A stretch of 64,000 bases of DNA. Source: Deltaproteobacteria bacterium (GTDB lineage: Bacteria; SAR324; JACQKK01). Location: positions 416,851-480,850 of the forward strand of contig JAOUEW010000002.1 in NCBI GenBank assembly GCA_029858505.1, read 5' to 3'. Below the pieces are notes generated by a model. It did not search any database and was not told the DNA's origin. It worked only from the letters and a program-made list of their open reading frames with translations. Each line of letters starts with the position of its first letter. The first letter of the stretch is position 1. This document shows positions 7,280-15,757 of the stretch, piece after piece. Made by a program: the position numbers and the translations under genes.

Positions 7280-8104
7280 AACCGATATGGGATGGGATTC
7301 GGCACGCCCCCAGACCAGCACCCCCACCTGGGCCGCCCCCATTTCCTTGAGCACCCGCGCGCAAGCGTTTAAAGTAGACCCGGTGGTCATCACATCATCC
7401 ACCAGCAAAACGCGGCGTCCCTCCATGTCACCGTGGGTTCGTTCTGCGGTGGGGGCAAAGGCTGTTGCCACGTTGGTCAGGCGGGCTTGGCGTTGCAGGC
7501 TCATTTGGGGCTGGGTGTGAATCCGGCGGGTGAGCAGGTTGGGCCACAAAAGCGGGCGGGGCAACCCCCGCTTGTCCAGGGCGGCCCCCCAGGCCTGGGC
7601 CAGGGCCAAGGATTGATTGAAACCCCGTTTCAGCATGCGCCTGGGGTGGAGTGGAACCGGGATCATGGCGCGGGCCCAAGCCCCGGCGGCTTGGCCCGCT
7701 GGGCTGCGGGCGGCCAGATAACCCAGCATGCGCCGGCAGCCGTCTTGATGCTCATATTTCAGGTGGTGAATCCAAGTATCCAGCGGGGGCTGGTAGCCAA
7801 ACACGGCGAACACCTGATCAACCTCTGCGGGGCCGCAAGCGGGGCTGCTTGCAGGGCCTGAGGGTTGATGGGGAGGCTGGCCGCAGCGGGGGCACAGGGT
7901 TTTTTCGTCTAGCCAAGGCAGGGTATCCAAGCAGGTCTGGCACAGATAGGGGTAACCCTCCCCTTCGGATAGCCAATCATGGCAGCTTTGGCAAACGGGC
8001 GGCACCAGCCCCAAGGCCAAACGGCCTGCCCAATGGCCTAGCCAACGGTTGGCCTGGTGCCCCCAATGGGGAAACCGCTGGCGTGTTATCCAAGAAGAGG
8101 CCAC
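7265..8104 (-). CDS. comF: ComF-family phosphoribosyltransferase
   Basis: The GTG at 8104 is preceded by GGAGACATT, a good ribosome-binding site, and gives 279 residues; the frame upstream is antisense to the next gene. An N-terminal zinc finger is seen (CQSCHDWL, CQTCLDTL, CPRCGQP), followed by the PRTase core with PVPLHPRRMLKRGFNQSLAL and the PRPP-binding loop VLLVDDVMTTGSTLNAC near the end. ComF proteins act in DNA uptake or replication restart in other species; no competence genes are nearby. The last residues ETSA and the stop codon lie inside repeat R3, so the native C-terminus was probably replaced. Confidence 0.88.
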   Translation of the reverse strand: MASSWITRQRFPHWGHQANRWLGHWAGRLALGLVPPVCQSCHDWLSEGEGYPYLCQTCLDTLPWLDEKTLCPRCGQPPHQPSGPASSPACGPAEVDQVFAVFGYQPPLDTWIHHLKYEHQDGCRRMLGYLAARSPAGQAAGAWARAMIPVPLHPRRMLKRGFNQSLALAQAWGAALDKRGLPRPLLWPNLLTRRIHTQPQMSLQRQARLTNVATAFAPTAERTHGDMEGRRVLLVDDVMTTGSTLNACARVLKEMGAAQVGVLVWGRAESHPISVETSA

Positions 8105-8232
8105 AATGTCTCCAAGTAAAGTCTTATCTCTTTCATAGAGTCTGCAGGTCCATTTGTTTTTATCGCACAACAAACGGGTACAACGCACTTCTCCCCTGAA
8201 TCCTTCTTCTACTCGATTCTCATCTATTCCCC

Positions 8233-8790
8233 ATGAACCCTTCCCCCATGAACCAGACCTCTCCGGTGAATCCCTTGGCCGTCCGTCGAACCCGCATGAA
8301 GGGGGTGCTGATCTGCTTGGTATCCCTGGCCCTGGGGGGGGCCTTTGGGGCCGGGGTGCTGGCCCAATCCTATTGGGCCCTGGCGGTGCCAGTGGCCCTG
8401 GGGGTGTTGGCGGTGGTTTTTTTAACCACTTGGACCGGTTACACCCTGTATAGCATGGACCGGCAGGCCGCCACCACCGAACGCACCGAGGGGGAACCCG
8501 ATCATGTTCCCAAAGCCCATCTCTTAGAGCGTTGGCTGGCCAGGGCCTTGGCATTGATGTTGGCGGTGGCTGGCCCGACCGCCGGTGGGGTGTTTGTGGC
8601 GGGGGTGCTGCAACAGTCTTATTGGGCCCTGGCGGTTCCGGTGGGGGTCTTTCTGGCCGTGGGGTTGGGGTTGGTGTTTCGGGTGGGGTGGGCGGTGGCC
8701 TTCAGCCAGACCACTCTGCCGATGAAGGCCGCCGCCGATCGCCAGCGGGAGGCCGCCTTGACGGCCCGTTCGCTGGAGCAAAGGGGCTGA
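8233..8790 (+). CDS. Membrane protein with an internal duplication
   Basis: 185 residues with four hydrophobic segments arranged as two similar hairpins. Residues 39-54 (GAGVLAQSYWALAVPV) and 122-137 (VAGVLQQSYWALAVPV) are 14/16 identical, showing a duplicated unit of about 80 residues. An Arg/Glu-rich loop joins the halves, and the C-terminus is soluble and charged. The stop is 3 bases before the glycosyltransferase start, so the three plus-strand genes form an operon. Function unknown; a role in membrane anchoring or export of the glycan product is only a guess from position. The ATG at 8248 is an alternative start. Confidence 0.65.
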   Translation: MNPSPMNQTSPVNPLAVRRTRMKGVLICLVSLALGGAFGAGVLAQSYWALAVPVALGVLAVVFLTTWTGYTLYSMDRQAATTERTEGEPDHVPKAHLLERWLARALALMLAVAGPTAGGVFVAGVLQQSYWALAVPVGVFLAVGLGLVFRVGWAVAFSQTTLPMKAAADRQREAALTARSLEQRG

Positions 8791-8793
8791 GCG

Positions 8794-10026
8794 ATGAACA
8801 TCTGCCTGCTGACCTATCGGGGCAATCCCTTCTGCGGCGGCCAGGGTGTGTACATCGCGCGCCTGGCGGAGGAATTGATCCGGCAGGGGCACCAGGTACA
8901 CTGCATTTCCGGCCCGCCCTATCCGGCGCCAGTCAAGGGGATGGTGCTGCACCGGGTGCCGGGGTTGGGGCAGTCGGGCTGGCCAGAGCAGCTTTCTCCT
9001 GAGCTGGCCCTTGGCCCTTCTTTTTCTCCCTTGCACTTGTACGAACGGGCCGGGGCGGAACGGGGGATTTTTTCCGAAATCGCCGCCTTCAGTTTTCGCT
9101 CGTTCTTTTTGGCTTCCCGCCTGATGCGCCGCCATCGGTTCGATGTGTTCCACGACAACCAAACCCTGGGTTGGGGGACCTGGCTGCTGAAAAGCCTGGG
9201 GCGGCCCGTGCTTACCACCATTCATCATCCCCTTACAGTGGACCGCCAGCGGGGGTTCGAGGCCCCCACGTCGTTGGGGCGGCGGTGGGGCTCGACCCTG
9301 TTCTTTCCGGTGTGGATGCAAACCCTGGTGGCCCGCCGCATGGAACGCATGGTCACGGTGTCTATGGCTTCTCGCGGGCAGATCGCCCGAGACTTTGGGG
9401 TGAATCCCGCGCGGATTGACGTGGTGCCCAATGGGGTGGACCTGGAACGCTTTCGGCCCATGCCCCAGCAGGAAAAAATTCCAGGGCGCATGTTGTTCGT
9501 GGGGAACGTGTCGGACGCCAACAAGGGATTCCGGTTTTTGCTGGAGGCCATGGCCCGCATGAAACGCCAAGACACCCACCTGGCGGTGGTGAACGCCGGA
9601 CCCGCCCTGCCCGATTGGGTGGTGGGGGAGTCGGCCCGGCTGGGGGTGGCGGGCCGAATTCACGGTGAGCACCAGGTGCCGGAAGATGAACTGGCCCGGC
9701 ATTACAACCAAGCCGAGGTGATGGTGTCACCCTCTCTGTTTGAAGGCTTTGGCTTCCCCGCGGCAGAGGCCATGGCCTGCGGGCTGCCGGTGGTGGCCGC
9801 CAACGGCGGGGGGCTGGTGGAGGTGGTGGGGGAGGAGGGCCTGCGGGTGCCCATCCGCTCGCCCCAAGCCCTGGCCGATGCCCTGGACCGGCTGTTTAAC
9901 TCCCCCACCCTGCGGGAAAACCTGGGCCGCTCTGCCAGGGCCGCGGCGGAGCAGCGGTTCCGCTGGGACCATGCCGCCCAAAAGTTAGCGGGGATTTATC
10001 AGGAGATGATCCATGCTCACGGTTGA
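8794..10026 (+). CDS. Glycosyltransferase, GT4 family
   Basis: 410 residues with a GT-B fold pattern: N-terminal GGQGVYIARLAEELIRQGH for acceptor binding, and C-terminal VVPNGVDLERFRP, then SPSLFEGFGFPAAEAMACGL with the E-x7-E motif (EGFGFPAAE) that contacts the nucleotide-sugar. It transfers a sugar, probably with retention, onto a glycan or lipid; the substrate is not predictable. Its end overlaps the methyltransferase start by 14 bases. Confidence 0.9.
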   Translation: MNICLLTYRGNPFCGGQGVYIARLAEELIRQGHQVHCISGPPYPAPVKGMVLHRVPGLGQSGWPEQLSPELALGPSFSPLHLYERAGAERGIFSEIAAFSFRSFFLASRLMRRHRFDVFHDNQTLGWGTWLLKSLGRPVLTTIHHPLTVDRQRGFEAPTSLGRRWGSTLFFPVWMQTLVARRMERMVTVSMASRGQIARDFGVNPARIDVVPNGVDLERFRPMPQQEKIPGRMLFVGNVSDANKGFRFLLEAMARMKRQDTHLAVVNAGPALPDWVVGESARLGVAGRIHGEHQVPEDELARHYNQAEVMVSPSLFEGFGFPAAEAMACGLPVVAANGGGLVEVVGEEGLRVPIRSPQALADALDRLFNSPTLRENLGRSARAAAEQRFRWDHAAQKLAGIYQEMIHAHG

Positions 10027-10849
10027 CTTTGACCGGCTGGAACTGGTGCCCGGAATGGCGGTGCTGGATGCGGGGTGCGGGCCGGGTCGCCATGCCATGG
10101 AGTTGTTGCAGCGGGGCTGCCGCCCGGTGGCGCTGGATCTTTACCCCCCCGACCTGGCCGACGCCCTGGTTAACTTGAAGTGTACCTGGCTGGGGATGAC
10201 CTGGCCGGGCGGCCTGGATGGCCTGACGACCGGGCAGGAAGTCTCTTTGAGGGGCGACGCCATGACCCCCGTCTCCCGTAAGTCAGCGGAAAGTTCTCAA
10301 GCGGCGGCCCAATCTGCTGCCCAAGCAGCAACTCCGGCGGCCCTGCCCTGGCTGGTGCTGCGGGGAGACACCCTGCGGCTGCCCTTTGCCAGCGGGGCCT
10401 TCCCCCGGGTCATCTGCTCGGAAGTGCTGGAACACGTGGACGACCCGGCCCAGGCCGCGGCGGAACTGGCACGGGTGGCGGCCCCTGGGGGCATCGTGGC
10501 GGTGTCGGTGCCCACCCCCTACACCGAACGGGTGTTCGGCTGGGCCTCGGATGATTACTTCAACACCCCCGGCGGCCACGTGCGCATATTTACCCCCCGC
10601 ACCCTGGCCGCCGTGCTGGAGGCCCAGGGCCTCCACCCCTTCCACATTCACTTCGAACACTCCCTTCACTCGGTGTATTGGGGCATCCGCGCGGTGTTCG
10701 GCCTGCACCACGAAGCCCACTGGGCCGTCCGCGGCGCCAAACGCTGGATGGAGTGGTCGCTGTTCTCTCCCTTCCTCCGCCGGGTGGAACGGGGCCTCAA
10801 CTGGGTCATCCCCAAGGCCATGGTGCTCTACGCCCGAAAAAACGGGTAG
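10013..10849 (+). CDS. Class I SAM-dependent methyltransferase
   Basis: 278 residues; the start has AGGAGAT in the glycosyltransferase end. Motif I is MAVLDAGCGPGRHAMELLQR, followed by an acidic strand end (VALDLYPPDL). A ~60-residue Ala/Ser/Thr-rich insert (residues 65-110) separates it from the D-loop, after which the Methyltransf_11 pattern returns with ICSEVLEHVDDPAQAAAELA and PGGIVAVSVPT. Overlap with the glycosyltransferase suggests that it methylates the same glycan or a lipid precursor. The insert is longer than usual. Confidence 0.85.
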   Translation: MLTVDFDRLELVPGMAVLDAGCGPGRHAMELLQRGCRPVALDLYPPDLADALVNLKCTWLGMTWPGGLDGLTTGQEVSLRGDAMTPVSRKSAESSQAAAQSAAQAATPAALPWLVLRGDTLRLPFASGAFPRVICSEVLEHVDDPAQAAAELARVAAPGGIVAVSVPTPYTERVFGWASDDYFNTPGGHVRIFTPRTLAAVLEAQGLHPFHIHFEHSLHSVYWGIRAVFGLHHEAHWAVRGAKRWMEWSLFSPFLRRVERGLNWVIPKAMVLYARKNG

Positions 10850-10983
10850 AATTTCTATTGCGGGTGGGTAGATATTTGTTTAATTCCGGTTTCACAAATG
10901 GAATAGATGAAAAGATCGCTGGTAGATTCGAGGAAATAGCCAAGTGGTGGAAGACCCCAGGCAGTGAGGCTGTTGGATAGACA

Positions 10984-11001
10984 TGCCCCCGCAAGGGGGC
11001 A
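10984..11001. terminator. GC-rich hairpin between convergent genes
   Basis: A perfect 7-bp stem TGCCCCC/GGGGGCA with a GCAA loop, 3 bases beyond the stop of the minus-strand gene at 11005. There is no T run on either side, so its strength as a terminator is uncertain. Confidence 0.4.
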
Positions 11002-11004
11002 ATC

Positions 11005-13047
11005 TTAAGGAAGGCGGGAGATGCGGTACAGCACGGAGGCGGCGTGTTTTTCTTGGGGGCTCAATCCCTGGCGCACCACGCCGAAGGCGGAGTCGCCGGG
11101 GTTCTTTAGAAAATCCAACACTTTTTCTCCCAATTTTTCGCTGAGAGATTGAATGGGGTCGGCCAGCACCCCTGGGTTGTTGGCGCCCCGCAACAGGCCC
11201 TGGCTTTTGTCCAGCAGGGTTTCCATGAATTTTTTGGGCGACAATTTAATTTGGACCATGGCGTTGCGGATGTCGTGGTGCAGCCTGGGGTTGACCCCCT
11301 TGGGGGAGCGGCTGAGGATGGTGGCCAGGATTTTATCCACCACTTCTTTGGTGACGTTTTCTGGGGGAATGCGGAACACCTGGCTGGTGTGAATGGCAAA
11401 CAGCACCAGGGGCCCCAGAAAGCGTGGGTCCGGCCCGGCCAAGTAATCCATGTCGCGGGGGGAGATAGACTGCACTTCCACCCGCATTCCAGACACCCGC
11501 CAGCGGATGATGACCCGCTCGTCCATCAATTGGTCCACCGAGGGTTGGTAGGCATCGCCCTTGTCTTCTTCCCTGCGGTTTTGGGGGGCCTCGGTTTTCA
11601 CTTCCACCGCGGGTTTATTTGCCCCCTCGGCCGGGGTTTCTGTGGCCGGGGTTTGATCGTCCTGTGGTTCCGCTTGGGGCTGCCCCGTGGCCTGGGAATC
11701 TCCTCCGGTCATCCGGCCAGCGCCGCCACTTTCCGTTCGGCCAGCGGGTTTCCGGGAGGACGTGGTCGTCACCCCGGCCTTTTGGCCCTTGGCGTAACCC
11801 GGCAGGGCGTAGGTCTCTCCTTTTTGCTTCCGCAGTTCAATTTCCTCCCGAATGTTGCTGCCGATCATCAGGGTCATTTCATCGGCCCCATGGCCCATGC
11901 GGGTCAGCATCACGCTGAGAATGGGGGCGGGAATCCGGCTGAGCAGGGCCATTCGCGCGGCCAACGGCAGCAAGCGCAGCAGCAGCAGCGTGACCATCAT
12001 GCTGCGGGGTTGTTCTCCTGGGGCGGCGCCCTGGGGCAAGAACTTTTTGGTGGCATTGACCACATTTCCAGCGGAGAAAAACCTGAACTGGGCGAGGAAA
12101 TCCATCTCGTCCTCGGGGATGCGTCCTTCTACCCCCAATCCGTCCTCGTCTTCATCGTTAGACACTTCCCGGAACGACTGCCCCCCGGCACCTTTCTTTT
12201 CCATCAAATAGGCCGAGGCAATCATGATGTCCAGAAAGCCTTCATCCGGTTTTACCGACTGCAAGTCTTTTAAAACGGCTTCGGCCCGTTTGTCGTCTAA
12301 GTGAGACAAGCTGAAGTATTGGATGTATTGCAGGTACGTTCCGAAATAAAAGCACATGGGAAAGCGCAGGTGGGAATCACTGATGGTGGGTCCCAGCAGA
12401 AACTGTCCAATTTCCACGATTTTATCCACCGTAGACACCCGCTGCTTGGCCACGGGGATAAACTCCAGGCCGCTAGAGTGAATGTTGTTGTGGAAGTTAA
12501 ACTTGTTCCGATCGACCGACAGGAAGAAGGCCATGCACATTCGCCACAGCCACTTAAAAAACTCCTCGTCCATCAGGGCTTTCAACACCTTGCGGCGGTT
12601 CCCCGCCACCGAAGCGTGCCGCTTCAGCAGTGAGGTATAAAAATAAACCATGGAAAAGACAACCTCCAACGCCCCCAGGGGGTGGGAGAGGATGACCAGG
12701 TCTTCCTGCAGAGGCGAAACAATGGGCTCTTGGGGTTTAATCTTTTTATAAATCACCTCCAGCATCCGGTTCATGTCTCCCCGAATGCCATGGGAAACTG
12801 TGCTGGCGCTGTCGTCGCCCAGGGTGGATCCAGTGTACATCTTAAAGTCTTCCCCGAAGTCCCGTTCCATTTTGCGGCGGCTTAGAGACTTCATGATACC
12901 GGTGGCCTGGCGGCCCTCATCAATCAACTGGGCGTTCTGGGCGTGTGTCTGAAAGAAATATTCCTTGGCCGCCTGCAAACCCTCCTCAGAAAACAGGGTG
13001 CCGGGTTTCCAGGGGGGCATTGTTTTAATGTGGAGAAGGGTCTCCAT
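11005..13047 (-). CDS. Unknown 680-aa protein
   Basis: I recognise no family. Residues 1-300 are mixed helical, with hydrophobic stretches (LSHPLGALEVVFSMVYFYTS; CMAFFLSVDRNKFNFHNNIH; FPMCFYFGTYLQYIQYFSLS) that look like a folded soluble or membrane-bound helical domain. A second hydrophobic helix lies near residue 350-380 (SMMVTLLLLRLLPLAARMAL). A low-complexity linker (about 420-495; Gln, Thr, Glu, Pro) leads to a C-terminal domain of about 180 residues with VIIRWRVSGMRVEVQSISP and DMDYLAGPDPRFLGPLVLF. It stands alone in its unit and is well expressed-looking in codon pattern. Confidence 0.7.
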   Translation of the reverse strand: METLLHIKTMPPWKPGTLFSEEGLQAAKEYFFQTHAQNAQLIDEGRQATGIMKSLSRRKMERDFGEDFKMYTGSTLGDDSASTVSHGIRGDMNRMLEVIYKKIKPQEPIVSPLQEDLVILSHPLGALEVVFSMVYFYTSLLKRHASVAGNRRKVLKALMDEEFFKWLWRMCMAFFLSVDRNKFNFHNNIHSSGLEFIPVAKQRVSTVDKIVEIGQFLLGPTISDSHLRFPMCFYFGTYLQYIQYFSLSHLDDKRAEAVLKDLQSVKPDEGFLDIMIASAYLMEKKGAGGQSFREVSNDEDEDGLGVEGRIPEDEMDFLAQFRFFSAGNVVNATKKFLPQGAAPGEQPRSMMVTLLLLRLLPLAARMALLSRIPAPILSVMLTRMGHGADEMTLMIGSNIREEIELRKQKGETYALPGYAKGQKAGVTTTSSRKPAGRTESGGAGRMTGGDSQATGQPQAEPQDDQTPATETPAEGANKPAVEVKTEAPQNRREEDKGDAYQPSVDQLMDERVIIRWRVSGMRVEVQSISPRDMDYLAGPDPRFLGPLVLFAIHTSQVFRIPPENVTKEVVDKILATILSRSPKGVNPRLHHDIRNAMVQIKLSPKKFMETLLDKSQGLLRGANNPGVLADPIQSLSEKLGEKVLDFLKNPGDSAFGVVRQGLSPQEKHAASVLYRISRLP

Positions 13048-13464
13048 GGCATTCTTTCAGGTTGTGATGGGTTGAACAGGACCCGTAAAAAGCTTCTGTG
13101 AAGGTTATCGGTGAAATGGTCCAATTCTTAAAAAAATCTCGGGGATACAGGCAGATCGAAAGCCATCACCCGGAAAAAGGTTCTCTCTCTTTCTTACCCT
13201 GACTAACCTTTTTTGGATAGGGGGATAAGGGGAGGGGATAGAGAGGAAGGGAGGGGGGTGGGGGGAGCCTGGAAGTGGGAGGTGTTTTTTTCTCGGGTCA
13301 TTGTTATGGTTGCGTTAGATATAAAGACACACAATCACATAAAAAACTTATTCTCAAACCACATCAACCCCAAAAAATTTTGGCAACCATGGGTTACCCA
13401 AGGCGGAGAACGGGTACGAGGCAACAAAATTATGTGGGCCCAGCCCCTGTTCTCGCTGGAGGGC
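13048..13464. other. Intergenic region, 417 bases
   Basis: The gap lies upstream of the 680-aa gene and downstream of the DUF420 gene, both on the minus strand. It includes an AT-rich tract around 13310-13380 and a G-rich stretch at 13220-13275. I see no gene, RNA or clear terminator; it probably holds the promoter of the 680-aa gene. Confidence 0.5.
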
Positions 13465-13893
13465 TTACGCCGCTGGATAGCCGATGTACAAGAACCAATA
13501 CACCACCACCCCAGTCACCGAGACATACAGCCACATGGGCAGGGTGACATGGGCGATTTTTTTGTGGAGCGCGCGCTTTCCATCAGCACCGCGCTTCAGG
13601 GTAATGAGAATCAAAGGCACCATCACCACAGCCAATACAATGTGAGACAGGAGGATGGCGAAATAGACCGTGCGTATCGTGCCCTGCCCATTGAACGGGG
13701 TGGCCAACTGGGTGGCGTGGTAAATTAGGTAAGACACCAAAAACGCGGTGGACGACAAGAACGCCGACACCATGAAGGTCCGATGGACGGTTTCTTTTTT
13801 GAGTTTAATCGAGATGCCCCCCCCGATCAGCAGCAAAGCCGACAGGGCGTTCAGCGAGGCATTCAACGTGGGGTGCAAGGGAAGATGGTCCAT
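13465..13893 (-). CDS. DUF420 membrane protein (CtaM/YozB-like), cytochrome oxidase accessory
   Basis: 142 residues with four membrane segments. Family features are seen: HPTLNASLNALSALLLIGGG at the start, HRTFMVSAFLSSTAFLVSYL, YFAILLSHIVLAVVMVPLIL, and a final HVTLPMWLYVSVTGVVVYWF. DUF420 proteins accompany heme-copper oxidase assembly; CtaM is needed for the activity of an aa3 oxidase in Staphylococcus. It ends the ctaA-ctaB-ABC operon here. The ATG has AGGAAA upstream. Confidence 0.85.
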   Translation of the reverse strand: MDHLPLHPTLNASLNALSALLLIGGGISIKLKKETVHRTFMVSAFLSSTAFLVSYLIYHATQLATPFNGQGTIRTVYFAILLSHIVLAVVMVPLILITLKRGADGKRALHKKIAHVTLPMWLYVSVTGVVVYWFLYIGYPAA

Positions 13894-13932
13894 GGATTTA
13901 TTTCCTAGATTAGGGGTGAGGAAAGGGCTGTT

Positions 13933-14742
13933 TCACCCTTTAAGGGGGCGGTTGACCAACACCAGGGCGGCCAACATCACGACCAGGGTGGTGGCCGACA
14001 ACACAATGAGCGAGATTTCCAGGGAGGACTCTCCCAAGGCGGCGGCGGCTTGTTCGGGGAACAGGGTGGCCCGCAGAGCGGATAACCCATAAGACAAGGG
14101 ATTGGATTTCATGACCACCTGCATCCATCCAGAAGCCCCCGACACCGGGAAGATGGCCCCAGACAGCAGCCACAGGGGCATTAACACCAAGTTCATCACC
14201 GCGTGAAAACCTTGCACCGAGTCCATTTGCCAGGCGAAAAAGAAACCTATACCGCTGAGCAGGGTGGCGCAGAGAAACAACACCAGAATGGCCAGGGGCA
14301 GGCTGGCGACATCGGGCCACAGGCCCATCAACGGTGCCAGCAGCAGCAACAACAGCCCTTGAAACAGCCCCAGACTGGCCGAGCCCAGCACCTTGCCCAG
14401 CACAATGGCCCAGCGAGACACGGGGGCCACCAGCACCCCCTGCAAAAAGCCCTGGTTGCGGTCCTCGATGATGGAGATGGAGGAAAACACCGCCGTGAAC
14501 AGCACCACCATCAACAGCACCCCCGGAAAAAAGAAGTGGGTGTAGGCCATGCTGTCTTGACCGCCGGGGCGGACGGAACTGCCAAAGCCGGAGCCAAAAA
14601 ACACCAGAAACAACAGGGGAGTGGCCATGGCCCCAATCATGCGGTTGCGCTGGCGCAGAAACCGCACCCATTCCCGCAGGAACAGGCTATAAGCGGGCCA
14701 GAACACTCCGGCGGAAACCGGTTTGGGTGAAGGGGTTGTCAT
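13933..14742 (-). CDS. ABC-2 type transporter permease
   Basis: 269 residues from the ATG at 14742, whose ATGA overlaps the stop of the ATPase; the longer upstream frame is antisense of that gene. Six hydrophobic segments and the ABC-2 pattern are present: FLREWVRFLRQRNRMIGAM at the start, then FSSISIIEDRNQGFLQGVLV, LMPLWLLSGAIFPVSGASGW, and NPLSYGLSALRATLF near the end. It pairs with the ATPase; position between heme A synthesis genes and DUF420 suggests a role in oxidase maturation, though the substrate is unknown. Confidence 0.88.
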   Translation of the reverse strand: MTTPSPKPVSAGVFWPAYSLFLREWVRFLRQRNRMIGAMATPLLFLVFFGSGFGSSVRPGGQDSMAYTHFFFPGVLLMVVLFTAVFSSISIIEDRNQGFLQGVLVAPVSRWAIVLGKVLGSASLGLFQGLLLLLLAPLMGLWPDVASLPLAILVLFLCATLLSGIGFFFAWQMDSVQGFHAVMNLVLMPLWLLSGAIFPVSGASGWMQVVMKSNPLSYGLSALRATLFPEQAAAALGESSLEISLIVLSATTLVVMLAALVLVNRPLKG

Positions 14743-15716
14743 GCTTCCTCTTGGTTCAGGCGGTGGCCAGTGCGGGCCAGGAATACGTCCTCCAGGGTGG
14801 GGCGGGCCAGGGTCACCCGGGTCACCAGTTCCGGGTGGCGGTCCATGATTCGGGCGGCCTGGGCCAAGCTGGTTTTTCCCTCCAGGCGCAGGGTGCCGTT
14901 CACCACCTTGGGTTTCAGTTTCAGGCTGGCTTTCACCACCCTGGCCAGTTCTTCCGGGTGGGGAGAATCCAGGCTCACCACTTCGCCGCCAAGTTCCCGG
15001 CACAGGTCGTCCGGGGTGCCTTGGGCCACCATGCGGCCTTGGTCCATTAACCCCACCCGGTCGCAGCCTGCGGCTTCGTCCATCAGGTGGGTGGCCACCA
15101 GCAGGGTCAAGCCGGTGTCTTTACGCAGAGCGTTCAGCAGGGTCCACAGGTCCCGGCGGGCGGCCGGGTCCAGGCCTGTGGAGGGTTCATCAAGCAGCAG
15201 CAGACGGGGAGAGTGGAGCAGGGTTTTGGCCAACTCTACCCGGCGGCGCATGCCCCCCGATAACGCATCCACCCGTTCTTCGGCATGGGATTCCAGCTTA
15301 AACCGGTGGAGCAGTTCGCTAACCCGTTGCGTTAGAGCCGTGCCCCGGAAGCCGTATAAATAGCCTTGAAAGCGCAGGTTCTCTCGGGCGGTGAGTTTGC
15401 CGTCGAGGCTGGGGTATTGAAACACCACCCCCAGGCGGGTTCGGACGGCGGCGGGTTGGGTTTGCACGGCCAAACCGTCCACCTCTACCAAGCCAGAGGT
15501 GAACCCCTGAACGGTGGAAAGAATGCGGAACAGGGTGGATTTGCCGCTGCCGTTCGGGCCGAGCAGGGCGAAGGCTTGGCCTGGGGCCACGCTCAGGTTC
15601 AGGCCGTCCAACGCTTTGCGGGTGCCGTAGGAATGGGCCAGGCCTTCCACCCGGATCATGGGGGGAGCGGCCTGGGGAAGGGTGGTTGTTTTTTTGTTTC
15701 GGGGGGCCATGGCCAT
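14739..15716 (-). CDS. ABC transporter ATP-binding protein (DrrA/CcmA-like)
   Basis: About 325 residues from the ATG at 15716 (or 15710). Walker A is FALLGPNGSGKSTLFRIL, the Q-loop is VVFQYPSLDGKLTARENL, the signature is ALSGGMRRRVELAKTLL, Walker B is LLLLDEPSTGLDPAARRDLW, and the H-loop is LVATHLMDEA. A ~70-residue C-terminal domain typical of DrrA-type exporters follows. It powers the permease encoded next; the two are translationally coupled. It follows ctaB by 41 bases on the same strand. Confidence 0.92.
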   Translation of the reverse strand: MAMAPRNKKTTTLPQAAPPMIRVEGLAHSYGTRKALDGLNLSVAPGQAFALLGPNGSGKSTLFRILSTVQGFTSGLVEVDGLAVQTQPAAVRTRLGVVFQYPSLDGKLTARENLRFQGYLYGFRGTALTQRVSELLHRFKLESHAEERVDALSGGMRRRVELAKTLLHSPRLLLLDEPSTGLDPAARRDLWTLLNALRKDTGLTLLVATHLMDEAAGCDRVGLMDQGRMVAQGTPDDLCRELGGEVVSLDSPHPEELARVVKASLKLKPKVVNGTLRLEGKTSLAQAARIMDRHPELVTRVTLARPTLEDVFLARTGHRLNQEEA

Positions 15717-15757
15717 CCAAGAAAAGAAGAACAGGCAAGGTGAGTGAACGAAGAGAC

